In this document: positions 8,266 through 17,657 of the stretch, piece by piece
Numbering within the stretch: position 1 is the stretch's first letter
Layout of the letters: each line of letters opens with the position of its first letter
Notes under the pieces: generated by a model
The model's database searches: none
Told to the model about the DNA's origin: nothing
Seen by the model: only the letters and a program-made list of their open reading frames with translations
Assembly: GCF_039851975.1 (NCBI RefSeq)
Contig: NZ_CP156660.1
Coordinates: forward strand, 3,849,035-3,913,034
DNA from: Desulfoscipio sp. XC116
GTDB taxonomy: Bacteria; Bacillota; Desulfotomaculia; Desulfotomaculales; Desulfallaceae
Direction: 5' to 3'
DNA length: 64,000 nucleotides
Program-made: the position numbers and the translations under genes

Positions 8266-9123
8266 ATGCAAGCACAGATAGACTGTTTTTACTGTTATTT
8301 AAAACAGGTTGTTACCTGTATGGATATTGCGGACATCGAGGAAGATAGACAATACCAAATCCTTTTCGACTTGATGGATGAAATTAAGAAAATGGACCGT
8401 ACCAAGACACCCGCGGAAAACACAACGGAAATGTTATTGCAACTATACCATAAAATCGGAAACGATGACCCTTACCAAGAAAGCAAAGTAAAATCCAATA
8501 TCCTGGCCCGTAAGCTGTACCCCGAATTAAAGGATTACCTGAAAGAATCCCCGGACAGGCTTTATGATGCTTTAAAGATATCCGTTGCCGGCAATATCAT
8601 AGACCTGGGGATAAATAAAAGTTATGATCTTGATGCCAGCTTAAAATACAGTTTAAATGCGGATTTCGCCAGGAATAATTATAAAAGGTTTGTAGAAAAA
8701 CTGAACGCCTCAGACAGTGTGGTTATTATCGGAGACAATGCCGGGGAAATTGTTTTCGACAAGCTGCTTGTTGAAGAACTAATTCGCCTGGAGAAAAAAA
8801 TTACTTATATCGTGAAAGATAGCCCCATCCTCAATGACGCTACTATGGATGATGCCCGGCAGGCCGGCATGGACAAAATTGCCGAGGTTATCACCACAGG
8901 ATCGCCTTACCTCGGCATGCCATTGTCCAAAGTCTCCGGCGAAGTTAAAAAGCTTATGGAAAAATCAAGCCTGGTCATATCCAAGGGACAGGCCAACTTC
9001 GAAACATTGGAGCACGAAAAACTGGCCAAAGACAGGATCTTCTTCCTGTTGAAAATAAAATGTGCATGTATCGGCGAGGCGGCCGGAGCAAAGCTGGGGA
9101 ACATTGTGTTTTTTACCCGGTAG
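8266..9123 (+). CDS. DUF89 / ARMT1-like damage-control phosphatase
   Basis: 285 residues. Starts with a Cys pair typical of the prokaryotic subgroup (IDCFYCYLKQ) and carries the DUF89 metal-site signature GDNAGEIVFDKLL near residue 162 and NDATMDDARQAG. Members hydrolyse phosphate from damaged or stray sugar-phosphates in a divalent-metal-dependent way. RBS AGGGGGA, ATG. Monocistronic: terminators or repeats on both sides. Confidence 0.85.
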   Translation: MQAQIDCFYCYLKQVVTCMDIADIEEDRQYQILFDLMDEIKKMDRTKTPAENTTEMLLQLYHKIGNDDPYQESKVKSNILARKLYPELKDYLKESPDRLYDALKISVAGNIIDLGINKSYDLDASLKYSLNADFARNNYKRFVEKLNASDSVVIIGDNAGEIVFDKLLVEELIRLEKKITYIVKDSPILNDATMDDARQAGMDKIAEVITTGSPYLGMPLSKVSGEVKKLMEKSSLVISKGQANFETLEHEKLAKDRIFFLLKIKCACIGEAAGAKLGNIVFFTR

Positions 9124-9177
9124 CACCTGTACTTCCACCCGTCATTGCTATTAATACAATCTGCGGCACTTGAAGTT

Positions 9178-9255
9178 CGTCGTTACGAGGGGCGAAGCGG
9201 TGAAACGATCTCAATTCGAAAGCCATGAAGATCGCTTCACCGCCCCGCAAAGACA
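9178..9255. repeat. Intergenic imperfect palindrome
   Basis: Arms GGGGCGAAGCGGTGAAACGATC and its near complement GATCGCTTCACCGCCCC around a short AT centre. Same family of element as 709-791 (GAGGGGCGAAGC core). Sits between convergent genes. Confidence 0.5.
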
Positions 9256-9347
9256 GCTGCAAAGCATCCGGAAGAAAATAACCGGAGCTTTTTCCGATAG
9301 GTTTTTAAAGCCGGCTAGCTAGCTTTAACTATTACCCACCACAGCAT

Positions 9348-9794
9348 CTAATAAAATCTCCCTTTTCCACGCCCGCGTCCTTTTCGGCCCGGGCCCCTTC
9401 CACGCCAATAACCACATCGATTGCGACCATAACCGAATTGTCTGTATGGCCCTTTTTGGCCTGAAACCCGGTTTTCTGCCATGGAAGCAATTAAATCGTA
9501 AAGCCCTGTGGCTATACCGGCGAGAACAGTGAATATACCGGAATACTTTGACTCCATTGAGAAATCCGTACCCGTTCCGGTTTGAACCGCTCTCGAATCT
9601 TTTTGATAATTTGTTGCAGGCGGTCTAACCTCGACGACAGCTCCATTAGGGCATACTTGATAACACATGCTGCAATCATTACACAGTTTGTTGTTTATAT
9701 TAGCTTTTTGATCGACAAAGCTAATCGCTCCCGACTGGCAGGTTTTCATGCATTTTCCACAACCCGCGCATCTCGTTTCGTCAATATAAAACAT
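9348..9794 (-). CDS. 2x[4Fe-4S] ferredoxin-type protein with Gly/Arg-rich tail
   Basis: 148 residues from ATG 9794, which has RBS AAGGTGG; the upstream start would add nine residues without an RBS. Two ferredoxin motifs: CAGCGKCMKTC and CNDCSMCYQVCP (residues ~9-55). The C-terminal third is rich in Gly, Arg and Tyr (GYGRNRCGYWRGRGPGRKGR) after a short hydrophobic stretch. Likely an electron carrier or scaffold; the basic tail may bind nucleic acid or metal. Preceded by a promoter and a perfect 12-bp inverted repeat. Confidence 0.75.
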   Translation of the reverse strand: MFYIDETRCAGCGKCMKTCQSGAISFVDQKANINNKLCNDCSMCYQVCPNGAVVEVRPPATNYQKDSRAVQTGTGTDFSMESKYSGIFTVLAGIATGLYDLIASMAENRVSGQKGPYRQFGYGRNRCGYWRGRGPGRKGRGRGKGRFY

Positions 9795-9805
9795 TAGTAT
9801 CGCCA

Positions 9806-9862
9806 CCTTTATTTTGAACATAGGCTCAAAATAAAGGTAACATGCTTACATTTTATTGTCAA
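9806..9862 (-). promoter_or_regulatory. Promoter with operator-like inverted repeat for the ferredoxin gene
   Basis: On the minus strand TTGACA (9862-9857), 17 bp, TACCTT (9839-9834). A perfect 12-bp inverted repeat, CCTTTATTTTGA (9806-9817) and TCAAAATAAAGG (9826-9837), overlaps the -10 and reaches the RBS. It could be a repressor operator or an mRNA hairpin that hides the RBS. Confidence 0.5.
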
Positions 9863-10128
9863 GCTGTTTCCGGTTGTTTGAGAGACGAATGGATCGGCGC
9901 CTCAGCTTGCTGGAACGCCCTTAATAGCATTGCCTCCCGTTTCTTCCAAATTTGATTTTAGAAAGACGGTTTTGCACTGCCCCATCGCCATCGTATGCCG
10001 CCCTCCCATTGCATTATGGGTTTTATTGATAATTAGCTCAGCTAATGCACAAATTTGTTGGATTACGGAAACTTTTTCGGCTCGAAAAACGTCTATATAT
10101 AAGAGAAACATGCGACGGAGGTAACTGC
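9863..10128. other. Divergent intergenic region
   Basis: Lies between the ferredoxin promoter and the 721-aa exported protein. Apart from the RBS GGAGG before ATG 10129 I see no gene, hairpin or clear promoter here. Confidence 0.4.
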
Positions 10129-12294
10129 ATGAGATTGAGAAAATTATATACCGCTTTATCCCTGGCCGCCTTACTGGCAGCTCCTTCTTTATGCCTGGCC
10201 GATACTGATGTGAACGCTCAGGAAACGGCCGATAAAAAGGTGGTATTAACCCTGGACAGCAACAGCGCGCTTGTTAATGATGTCCCTTGCCAGCTGGAGA
10301 TTCCGCCGGTAGTGGTTGAGGGAACAACATTTTTACCTGTACGCTTCGTTACAGAGGAAGTCCTTGGCGCAGCTGTTGTATGGAATACCGACGCAAAAAC
10401 AGTTGAAATAACCAAAGGCGAGGTACAAATTATATTGTCCCTGGAAACAGGACAGGCCATGGTTAACGGGGAGGAAGTGGAAATTGGCAACCCGCCTATG
10501 GTGAAAAACGGGCGCACCCTGGTGCCGCTGCGTTTTCTGGCGGAAAACTTTAATATGCAAATCGAGTTCGATCCCCTGGAAAGGAGCATTACTATCATTA
10601 ACATCGCCGAAGACACCCCGGAACCCGTTAATCTGCCTCCGGTGATAACTTCGCTGGGACTGCAGCGGGACGAAATCAAAATCGGCGAGGTCCCCAATTA
10701 TAATTTTACGTATGATAATGAAGTGGGAGAAGATATCATTGCCGAAGAGTGGAGCTGTCAATTTACGGGGGACACCCAAATTATCACGGGCAAACCCCGG
10801 GCTTTCTTCCGGCCCGGTGAATATACTTTATCTTTAAGAATAAAGGACGCTTCGGGAAAATGGAGCGAAACTTCCACCACTAGATTTACCGTATCCGATG
10901 AGAAGCTCATAAGTGAAATGGACTTCAAGTTCTCCAAACCCATTTACGGTGAATTATATGAAAACATGGAGGAGGTTAATTTTAACCATTATCCGGCCAA
11001 TGAACAAGTAACCTTTGAGCGTACCGGACCGACACTGCATATAAGCAACAGCCCGGAGGTGGCAGCTCAGCCCGGCATTCTTTATCAAAGTGAAGCATCC
11101 GGCGATTTCAGGCTTTTTTATCACCACCTGAACGGCTCCGCCGAAAGGATGTACTTATATGTTATAGCGGAAAATAACGGAGCGGAACCGGTTGCTTTAA
11201 CGACCTTAAAATCCGGGGTGGGCGGCCCCACCAGCGATTACATGAATCTCGGACAAACAGTAGCCATGCGCTATCTGCCGTCCAAGCAATCGGGTACGAT
11301 CACCATTATGCCGGGGAAAAAGGTCATACTAAACCCTGGCCTGCGACACCTGAATAAGGGGGAAGCAGTCACAGGCATGCAGGACTTTTTGGCAAACGGC
11401 ACCATTACTATTAGCGTGGTCATGGGCCCCGAAAAAGCGCCGGAACCGGAAACCCCACTTGACCCCGGGCAAAATCCGGCCGAGACCCCGATGCAGGATG
11501 ATTCACCAATACCACCGAACAGCGCACAAACGAATAATGACGATTTGAATTCAAATAATACCGGTGAGACATTTCAGGCAGAGGATTTGACTAATATTAG
11601 CTCACTGCTGGCAGATAAGGACTTCGACCCCGCCAGGGTATTTATAGAAATAAATGTGGATAACGACAACAAGTCCGACGACAATAAGTCCGACTCGAAT
11701 GTGGATTCCGGTGAAATGAATGTAAATTCCGATGAAATCAATGAACCGACTAAAGTCAGCAAGCCGGCTCCAGCTAAAACAGCGGAGGAAATACTAAAAG
11801 AAAAAATTGAATACCTGTTATCCCTGCCCGTTCTACCGCGGAACTCGCAGCAAATAAGAGGCGTTTTTTCCAACGGGGACTGTTTGATCGATATTAAGGC
11901 AAACGACGGGCAACTTGCAAAAATAACCTTGGGCAAGGAAGATCCCGGCTTTGACAGCTGGATGGAAGGCACAGATCCGCTTACCGGCGATAATATAAAA
12001 AACATCGGCAATTACGGAGTAGTCTACCGGATCAAATTAACCGCCCCGGTTAAAACAGGGCTTTTGTTAAACCCCCGGGGCAGCATATTTAAGGGAGCTT
12101 TTCTGGGCTCTGACAACCAAGTCTACAAGGCCCCGCATATCAATTTCTTTAGCGGACTGCAAAAAGCCGCCGTACTGGGCGTACTGGAAGCAAGTCAAAC
12201 AGCGAACTTTATCTATACTCCCCCCAGCGGTTCCGATACACCGCTGGTAATTGCCCTGATACCGGAGGAATTCTGGGAAACAGACGGCAAGTAA
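10129..12294 (+). CDS. Large exported protein with copper-amine-oxidase N-domain
   Basis: 721 residues from ATG 10129 (RBS GGAGG at 7 bp). Signal peptide to about residue 25 (LAALLAAPSLCLA). Residues ~38-170 hold a paired copper amine oxidase N-like module (TTFLPVRFVTEEVLGA; RTLVPLRFLAENFNM). A PKD/Ig-like stretch follows (FFRPGEYTLSLRIKDASGKW). An acidic, Asn/Asp-rich linker lies near 480-565 (DNDNKSDDNKSDSNVDSGE), then a C-terminal domain of unknown type. Probably a cell-surface or spore/wall protein. No enzymatic motif seen. Confidence 0.75.
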   Translation: MRLRKLYTALSLAALLAAPSLCLADTDVNAQETADKKVVLTLDSNSALVNDVPCQLEIPPVVVEGTTFLPVRFVTEEVLGAAVVWNTDAKTVEITKGEVQIILSLETGQAMVNGEEVEIGNPPMVKNGRTLVPLRFLAENFNMQIEFDPLERSITIINIAEDTPEPVNLPPVITSLGLQRDEIKIGEVPNYNFTYDNEVGEDIIAEEWSCQFTGDTQIITGKPRAFFRPGEYTLSLRIKDASGKWSETSTTRFTVSDEKLISEMDFKFSKPIYGELYENMEEVNFNHYPANEQVTFERTGPTLHISNSPEVAAQPGILYQSEASGDFRLFYHHLNGSAERMYLYVIAENNGAEPVALTTLKSGVGGPTSDYMNLGQTVAMRYLPSKQSGTITIMPGKKVILNPGLRHLNKGEAVTGMQDFLANGTITISVVMGPEKAPEPETPLDPGQNPAETPMQDDSPIPPNSAQTNNDDLNSNNTGETFQAEDLTNISSLLADKDFDPARVFIEINVDNDNKSDDNKSDSNVDSGEMNVNSDEINEPTKVSKPAPAKTAEEILKEKIEYLLSLPVLPRNSQQIRGVFSNGDCLIDIKANDGQLAKITLGKEDPGFDSWMEGTDPLTGDNIKNIGNYGVVYRIKLTAPVKTGLLLNPRGSIFKGAFLGSDNQVYKAPHINFFSGLQKAAVLGVLEASQTANFIYTPPSGSDTPLVIALIPEEFWETDGK

Positions 12295-12453
12295 GCAAAC
12301 CCAAGCGCGCAGACATTTAATTCGGTCCCGCGCGCTAAATCATCTGTTTGTTGACTTCATAAATATCTATAAGTCTATGCCTATTTCGGGCAGGAAGCAT
12401 AGCCGCTATCACATTCTATACCATAACTAAAGTACAATGTATTAGTCTCCCTT

Positions 12454-12500
12454 TAAAAGACCAAGGAACTGCCGCTAGATGCAGCAACTCCTTGGTCTTA
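12454..12500. terminator. Bidirectional terminator between convergent genes
   Basis: AAGACCAAGGAA-CTGC and GCAG-AACTCCTTGGTCTT form a long stem with A/T runs on both sides, so it can stop transcripts of both the exported-protein gene (+) and the RiPP operon (-). Confidence 0.75.
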
Positions 12501-12546
12501 TCTTTGGGGAATAAGCAATACCCGCCATTATAGATTAATCACGCAG

Positions 12547-15500
12547 TCACTCAAAAGCAAGAACAGACGGCAATCGCCGGTCAATAAGTCTTAGCATGAC
12601 ATAGCCTATACCGGATATTCCATTGAAGAACGAAAGGTCATGTATAGTATCATCAAAACATTCCCGATACCGGGCCGCCCTTTTTAAAGCTTCGTTATAA
12701 AGCTCCGCATCGTCAAGTCTGTTTGATACGGTAAGCAGTACATCAATCAACCCGAAGTTGCCCCAACCGAGATCGTTTTTGCTCAAATCAACGGCGTTCC
12801 TGATAAGGTTAAGGACAGCTTTCAAATCACTGTTCCGCTGCCCCAATCCTATAATATCGCCGGCTTCCAGCCTGTTTAAGCAGATACCCGCGGCTCCGGT
12901 ACACCATGAAAGCTGAATTTCAGCACTTTGGCCCTCTAAACCCGGCCAGGCGTACTCTCTATCCCGAAGTATATCGTTTTCATAGCAAACGGCTTCACGG
13001 GCAGCCTGCATATATCTGGCCTCGCCTGAAACCTTATAAAGTCTGCCAAGCGCCATCGCAATACCCGAAGCCCCCCTGGAGAAAGCCGGAACAGGCCGGT
13101 TAGCAAGAGTAAACATACCCGAGGGCTTCCAGGCCTTTAAACCGTTAGCACCTTCCACCCTGCATGCCAACAAGTGATCCGCGCATTTTACGGCCCGCCG
13201 CAAAACCTCGTCGAAGGGACATGCTCCATATAGAGCTAAGAGACCGAGTATGGCGCCCGCAGAGCCGGATATCACGTCATACTCATCATCATTGGCAATC
13301 AACCGGTCGCTGATAGTCCGAGACAACTGCAATGCCTTGCGCAATAGCAATTCATCGGCGGTCAACTCCCATATCTTTACAAGTACATAAACAATTCCGC
13401 CCAGCCCTTTACCCGCTCCGATACGCCCGGTTCCCGAGACTCCTTTCTGAACCCGATCCGCAGTTTTAATCATTTCATTAACCAGTTCAGCTGGGGGAAA
13501 TTTCATATCCGCTTGATCACCCAGGATTTTTCGGCAGGCTGATAAAAACAGGCATACACCCGCTTTTCCGTTATACAGGTTGTCATTCATAATATTCAAT
13601 TCTATGTACGGATTAATCCCTTTAACAATGTTCGGCCAGGTCACGCTTGTATCAGTTATTATAGCCCGGTCACAAATATAACCGGCTATCGTCTCCGCCG
13701 CCTCCGGCAAGCGTTCCCGGTTGATCATACCAACGTGCTGCTTTCTGTTTATTATATTCCCTTCCGCAGTCCGACCCCTGCTATCTTGCACTACCGCATC
13801 CTTAACTCTGAATGACTCTCCGATCAGTGCACACTGCTTGGCCAGGTCATCTTCACTCATGCCGTAGATCCTGCATTTCGCAACCGCCATGGGTGTATCC
13901 GTGAAAAAGTTTTCTATAACCCGGCCATTTTCATTCTCCAGCCGGCGGTTGCAGGTGTTAATATAAAATATGGGGATATCACCCCGATCGAAAGCTTCGT
14001 GTTCCAGCCTGACAATGTCCCAATGCGCGGGTTTTTTACTGTCGGCCAGCAGCGTCCGGCTGATTTTGTCCAGCCTGATGCTGCGCAATATACCATTTTC
14101 CAAATACTGTGGCCGCATTGAATTGTAAAGAATAGTAAAATACAGGTTTGTTCTCCTGAATACATACCGGACCCTTTTATCTTCAAACATACTTAACGAA
14201 CCGGCTGCGGAAAGAAGCCTGTCTCTGTGACGCAGTATCGCATTGTAGGCTTTTTTAAAGCCCGCCTCAATGTCTTTCAAATACTCCCCGGGTTCTACCC
14301 GCTTACCGTCAAGATATACGCAGCTCTTGCTTTCAGCCGCACCCCGAGCAGCAACGGCCTGTTCATCATTATGCCCGCCCCCAAGACCGGCAAGAGAAAA
14401 GCAACCGTTACGGTCCCTAAAAAACTGGACAGGTAAAAGTGACGTTTCCAACACAGTGTGCTCGCCCGGCTTTGATTTTTCATGTTCGGGCGAAGGCTGC
14501 AGTATCACTTCCAGATCGACAGCTACCGGGTATTCCCCTTGAGCGATTATATTTTCGTGATGCAAGTCGCCGCCGGCAAGAAGATACATTATACAAAGCA
14601 GCATACCGCCGCGCCTGTAATAACCGACTACCTCCCGTTCATTCCGGCACGGAAGGTGCTCGCAGTATTCAACCCAGCCATGACTTCCCCGGTTCAGGAT
14701 TTTCAATACCCTGAACATGTCCTCATTCTCCAAGGCATTTATTTGCGCGACAAGATGAAAGAAGCTTTCCTCTATCCCCAGGTCGCGCGGTTTGAATATA
14801 AGCTTAAGCTTGCTCTCAAATGCCAGTTTTATTACACTTCGTCCTCCGCTATGCGGGTCAGAGAGACCGCATTCAATCCGGTTGACCCTGCCCGGATGCC
14901 ACTGTTCCCCGAAAACCCCGCCGATGAGATCCATATCGTCGGCAAGCGCGTTCAGGAGCTGAGCCGAAGCATCAACCCAGAATAATGTAAATTGAGACAT
15001 CAACCTGGCCATGACCGGATATTTCCCGAATACTTTGAGTATCTCTCCTTTAAGCAGGGCATCAATAAAGACAGGGTATCTGCTGTTCCCAAGCTCCATT
15101 TCCGCATGTAAAACATCAACCGAAACAAAGCTAAGCCGCAAAAGCAGGAAACGTACCAGGCCGGTAAATGCCTGCAGGGTAAACAAATCGTTTATTTTTC
15201 CGCTCCGCTCGTAAAGCCGCTTAATACCTGTATTGGCAAAGAGCATCTGAATTTCTTCAAACGGGTGTTTTTCATCCTTGAAGGCATGAGGGCTTTTGCA
15301 AAGCTCACTGGCAGTGGTACGGCCGGCCAGCTCCAGCACCTCCCCCAGCAGCACCGCCCACGGGGAGTCCTGCTCTCCTTGCCCCGTTACGGCATCCGCC
15401 ATCAGCCCCAGCGCCGTTTGATTATCAATACCGTCCCAGGTTAACCTTTTTTTAAAAACCAGGTTATCATTGGCGGCCGCATACTCTTTCCACTGCTTTA

Positions 15501-15624
15501 ACCTTCGCTCCGCATTTTCCGTATCCAGCGCATGTATAGTTTTGCCTGAAACAACGTCCAGTCTTTCATATAATGTTTGCGCATGCCAAGCCATGTCTTG
15601 CACATACTTGCCGACAGTTCCCAT
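12547..15624 (-). CDS. lanM: LanM-type lanthipeptide synthetase, dehydratase intact, cyclase zinc site lost
   Basis: 1025 residues from ATG 15624, 1 bp after the radical SAM stop (TGATATG) with RBS AAGGAT; the longer frame would overlap the rSAM gene by 80 bp. LanM dehydrates Ser/Thr in the core by phosphorylation and elimination. All dehydratase motifs are visible: SDPHSGGR (D256, H258), IFKPR (K278), GDLHHEN (D353, H355, N358), VDLE (D370), RRTN (T492). In the LanC-like half (~650-1025) only WCTG (C908) remains. The catalytic His motif (HG) is SRG (Arg850), and the usual CHG is GWG (Gly953-Trp954). Ring formation by zinc-activated Cys should therefore fail. Last gene of the RiPP biosynthetic run. 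Confidence 0.88.
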   Translation of the reverse strand: MGTVGKYVQDMAWHAQTLYERLDVVSGKTIHALDTENAERRLKQWKEYAAANDNLVFKKRLTWDGIDNQTALGLMADAVTGQGEQDSPWAVLLGEVLELAGRTTASELCKSPHAFKDEKHPFEEIQMLFANTGIKRLYERSGKINDLFTLQAFTGLVRFLLLRLSFVSVDVLHAEMELGNSRYPVFIDALLKGEILKVFGKYPVMARLMSQFTLFWVDASAQLLNALADDMDLIGGVFGEQWHPGRVNRIECGLSDPHSGGRSVIKLAFESKLKLIFKPRDLGIEESFFHLVAQINALENEDMFRVLKILNRGSHGWVEYCEHLPCRNEREVVGYYRRGGMLLCIMYLLAGGDLHHENIIAQGEYPVAVDLEVILQPSPEHEKSKPGEHTVLETSLLPVQFFRDRNGCFSLAGLGGGHNDEQAVAARGAAESKSCVYLDGKRVEPGEYLKDIEAGFKKAYNAILRHRDRLLSAAGSLSMFEDKRVRYVFRRTNLYFTILYNSMRPQYLENGILRSIRLDKISRTLLADSKKPAHWDIVRLEHEAFDRGDIPIFYINTCNRRLENENGRVIENFFTDTPMAVAKCRIYGMSEDDLAKQCALIGESFRVKDAVVQDSRGRTAEGNIINRKQHVGMINRERLPEAAETIAGYICDRAIITDTSVTWPNIVKGINPYIELNIMNDNLYNGKAGVCLFLSACRKILGDQADMKFPPAELVNEMIKTADRVQKGVSGTGRIGAGKGLGGIVYVLVKIWELTADELLLRKALQLSRTISDRLIANDDEYDVISGSAGAILGLLALYGACPFDEVLRRAVKCADHLLACRVEGANGLKAWKPSGMFTLANRPVPAFSRGASGIAMALGRLYKVSGEARYMQAAREAVCYENDILRDREYAWPGLEGQSAEIQLSWCTGAAGICLNRLEAGDIIGLGQRNSDLKAVLNLIRNAVDLSKNDLGWGNFGLIDVLLTVSNRLDDAELYNEALKRAARYRECFDDTIHDLSFFNGISGIGYVMLRLIDRRLPSVLAFE

Positions 15625-15625
15625 A

Positions 15626-17620
15626 TCAAATATCCTTAAGCCATGTAAATGATGGTATGGGCTTACCAGCCCTTTTTTTATTGTAAACGGTTTCGCGAGT
15701 TGCAAGGCTCAAAACCCGTCCGCCCAAATTCAATACCAATTTCCATTCCTTAAGCCTGCCGATAACATCATTCAATTCCAGTCGTCTTATGTTCAGCCCG
15801 TAATGCCGGTTGAAGTTTTCCAACAACTGAACAGCCGGCCTAGGCCGCCTGCAAAATTGATGCACTTTATGTTCAAGCCCTTCCAGGTAGTATTCATGTT
15901 GGCAGGCACAATCCCTGGTGTCTGTTATAATAGTCATATCCTCCAGTTCACACATGATAAGCTGCGGCTTGCCATCTTTCTTGCAGGCGATTGGCAGGCC
16001 ACCACTTAAGTCCGAGCTCCAGCCTGAATAAAAGGCCCTGTTCCACTCGTCAAAACATGCCTTAATCCGCTGCGCGCCCGAGCCCGCACCTCTTCCCTCC
16101 CGCGTATAATCTTCAAAAAAACAGGCCATATTTTCAATTTCACAGCTATCAAGCGGATATATATAGGCATATGTTTTATACGGCGACAAATTAAGCCCAT
16201 ACTTGTCTTGCCGGTTGTAATAAGAGCTGAAACGGTCAAATCTTATTTTGCTGATACTGTCCGGCGGTTCAAGATGGTAAATCAAAGGAAGCCACTGCGA
16301 TGTTTCATCATTCCAGGCATCATCTTCTCCCGGTATACCAATAAGGTAATTCCACGACACCTTGATGCCGTTTTCCATAGCATATTTAAGCAAAGCTATA
16401 TTCCAAGCCGCAAAATTCCCCTTGTTCATTAGCTTCAGCGAGTTGTCGTTAAGACTTTCAATGCCCGGCTGAATCCAGGTGATGCCGGCTCGTTTCAACG
16501 CCACAACCTGTTGTTCATTTAAATTGGCTTTGGTCTCGAAAAAAAATGTATTCAACGGCCTGCTTGCCGATATACGGGGCAGAAGCTCCTTGAAATGGTT
16601 CATGTCCATAATGTTGTCCGAAGCAAAAAACCTGTGCAGCGAATACTTTTGCGACAGCGCGGCAATCTCATCAATTACCCTGTCTGCCGACTTCCTTCTG
16701 AACTTCACATTTTTTCCGTTGAGCCCGCAAAAATTGCACTTATGTTTTTGCCCCCACCAGCAGCCCCTTGATGTTTCGATCATTAAAACAGGGGTTATGC
16801 CTTCCCTTGCCGATAATCTTCCCAGTTCCGCAAAGTAATCCGCATAATCAGGTACGGGAACACTATCCAAATCATCTATCATCGCCACGGGTGAAGTTAA
16901 GTCGTTATCCCTCACCGCACGCACATATTCCCGGGAAATCACGCCATAAGGCAAAACCTCCTGCTTTACAGCAGTCCCGTCAGCCAGTATCTTTTCGCAA
17001 AAATCAGGAAAATTTAAGTCCGCTTCCCCCGACATGACAAAATCCAGCCACGGAAAACACCTTAATGTTGTCTGCCCCATGACCCCTTCGCAATTCGCCC
17101 CACCCATAATCGTAATCACTTCGGGATTCAGTTCCTTCAGTTTTCTGAGCAGGGCCAGTGAGGAACAGTGCTGCTGGAACATTGAACTGCAGCCGGCAAT
17201 ACGGGGGTTCATTGCCAGTATCCTTTCGGCCGCCTCATTGATAAAAACACCGGCTTTTTCCCTCATTTCCAGCAGGAATTCAACGATATTTTTATGTTCA
17301 CTGAATTTATTAAGGATAATGTCTATAAAACCCTCTTCATGATATGATGCCGCCAGGGCCAGATACTCGTCATCACCGGCGTGAAAACCCGGAAAAGCGG
17401 CCCTTGAAAACGTCCATTCAGCCAAAAGACTTGCCGGATTTAACAAACGACAGATTAGATTATAATTTTTAATGCCGATTTTCTCTGCAAACCAAAACTT
17501 CGCATAAACCGCCCCGGCATCTATCCCTTTTCCTTTTGCTGCCGCAACCAACTGTCCGATACCAATGGAAGGCATGTGCAATAAATCGTACGGCATTGAA
17601 ATAATACATACATCCGGCAT
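15626..17620 (-). CDS. Cobalamin-binding radical SAM RiPP maturase (C-methyltransferase type)
   Basis: 664 residues. N-terminal B12-binding-like domain (MPDVCIISMPYDLLHMPSIG; GGANCEG near 173), then a radical SAM core with the unusual C-x7-C-x2-C cluster motif RGCWWGQKHKCNFCGLNG (C287, C295, C298). That motif and the overall plan are those of the RiPP maturation radical SAM protein 1 family, associated with C-methylation of Nif11/NHLP-type peptides. RBS GGATAGGGG, 37 bp after the YcaO gene. Here the likely substrates are Thr/Val/Ala carbons of the core at 22402-22713. Confidence 0.88.
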   Translation of the reverse strand: MPDVCIISMPYDLLHMPSIGIGQLVAAAKGKGIDAGAVYAKFWFAEKIGIKNYNLICRLLNPASLLAEWTFSRAAFPGFHAGDDEYLALAASYHEEGFIDIILNKFSEHKNIVEFLLEMREKAGVFINEAAERILAMNPRIAGCSSMFQQHCSSLALLRKLKELNPEVITIMGGANCEGVMGQTTLRCFPWLDFVMSGEADLNFPDFCEKILADGTAVKQEVLPYGVISREYVRAVRDNDLTSPVAMIDDLDSVPVPDYADYFAELGRLSAREGITPVLMIETSRGCWWGQKHKCNFCGLNGKNVKFRRKSADRVIDEIAALSQKYSLHRFFASDNIMDMNHFKELLPRISASRPLNTFFFETKANLNEQQVVALKRAGITWIQPGIESLNDNSLKLMNKGNFAAWNIALLKYAMENGIKVSWNYLIGIPGEDDAWNDETSQWLPLIYHLEPPDSISKIRFDRFSSYYNRQDKYGLNLSPYKTYAYIYPLDSCEIENMACFFEDYTREGRGAGSGAQRIKACFDEWNRAFYSGWSSDLSGGLPIACKKDGKPQLIMCELEDMTIITDTRDCACQHEYYLEGLEHKVHQFCRRPRPAVQLLENFNRHYGLNIRRLELNDVIGRLKEWKLVLNLGGRVLSLATRETVYNKKRAGKPIPSFTWLKDI

Positions 17621-17657
17621 TTTAATCCCCCTATCCTTTTCCGTCGTCGTCAGCCGT

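Noticed and set aside
12547-15624. Final motif SFFNGISG read as the damaged zinc site
   Set aside because: That motif matches the last LanC repeat (compare FLDGISG in NisC), which does not bind zinc. The changed zinc pair is the GWG further upstream.
12547-15705. LanM start at 15705
   Set aside because: It would overlap the radical SAM gene by 80 bp and has no RBS; ATG 15624 sits at TGATATG with AAGGAT upstream and gives the normal LanM N-terminus.
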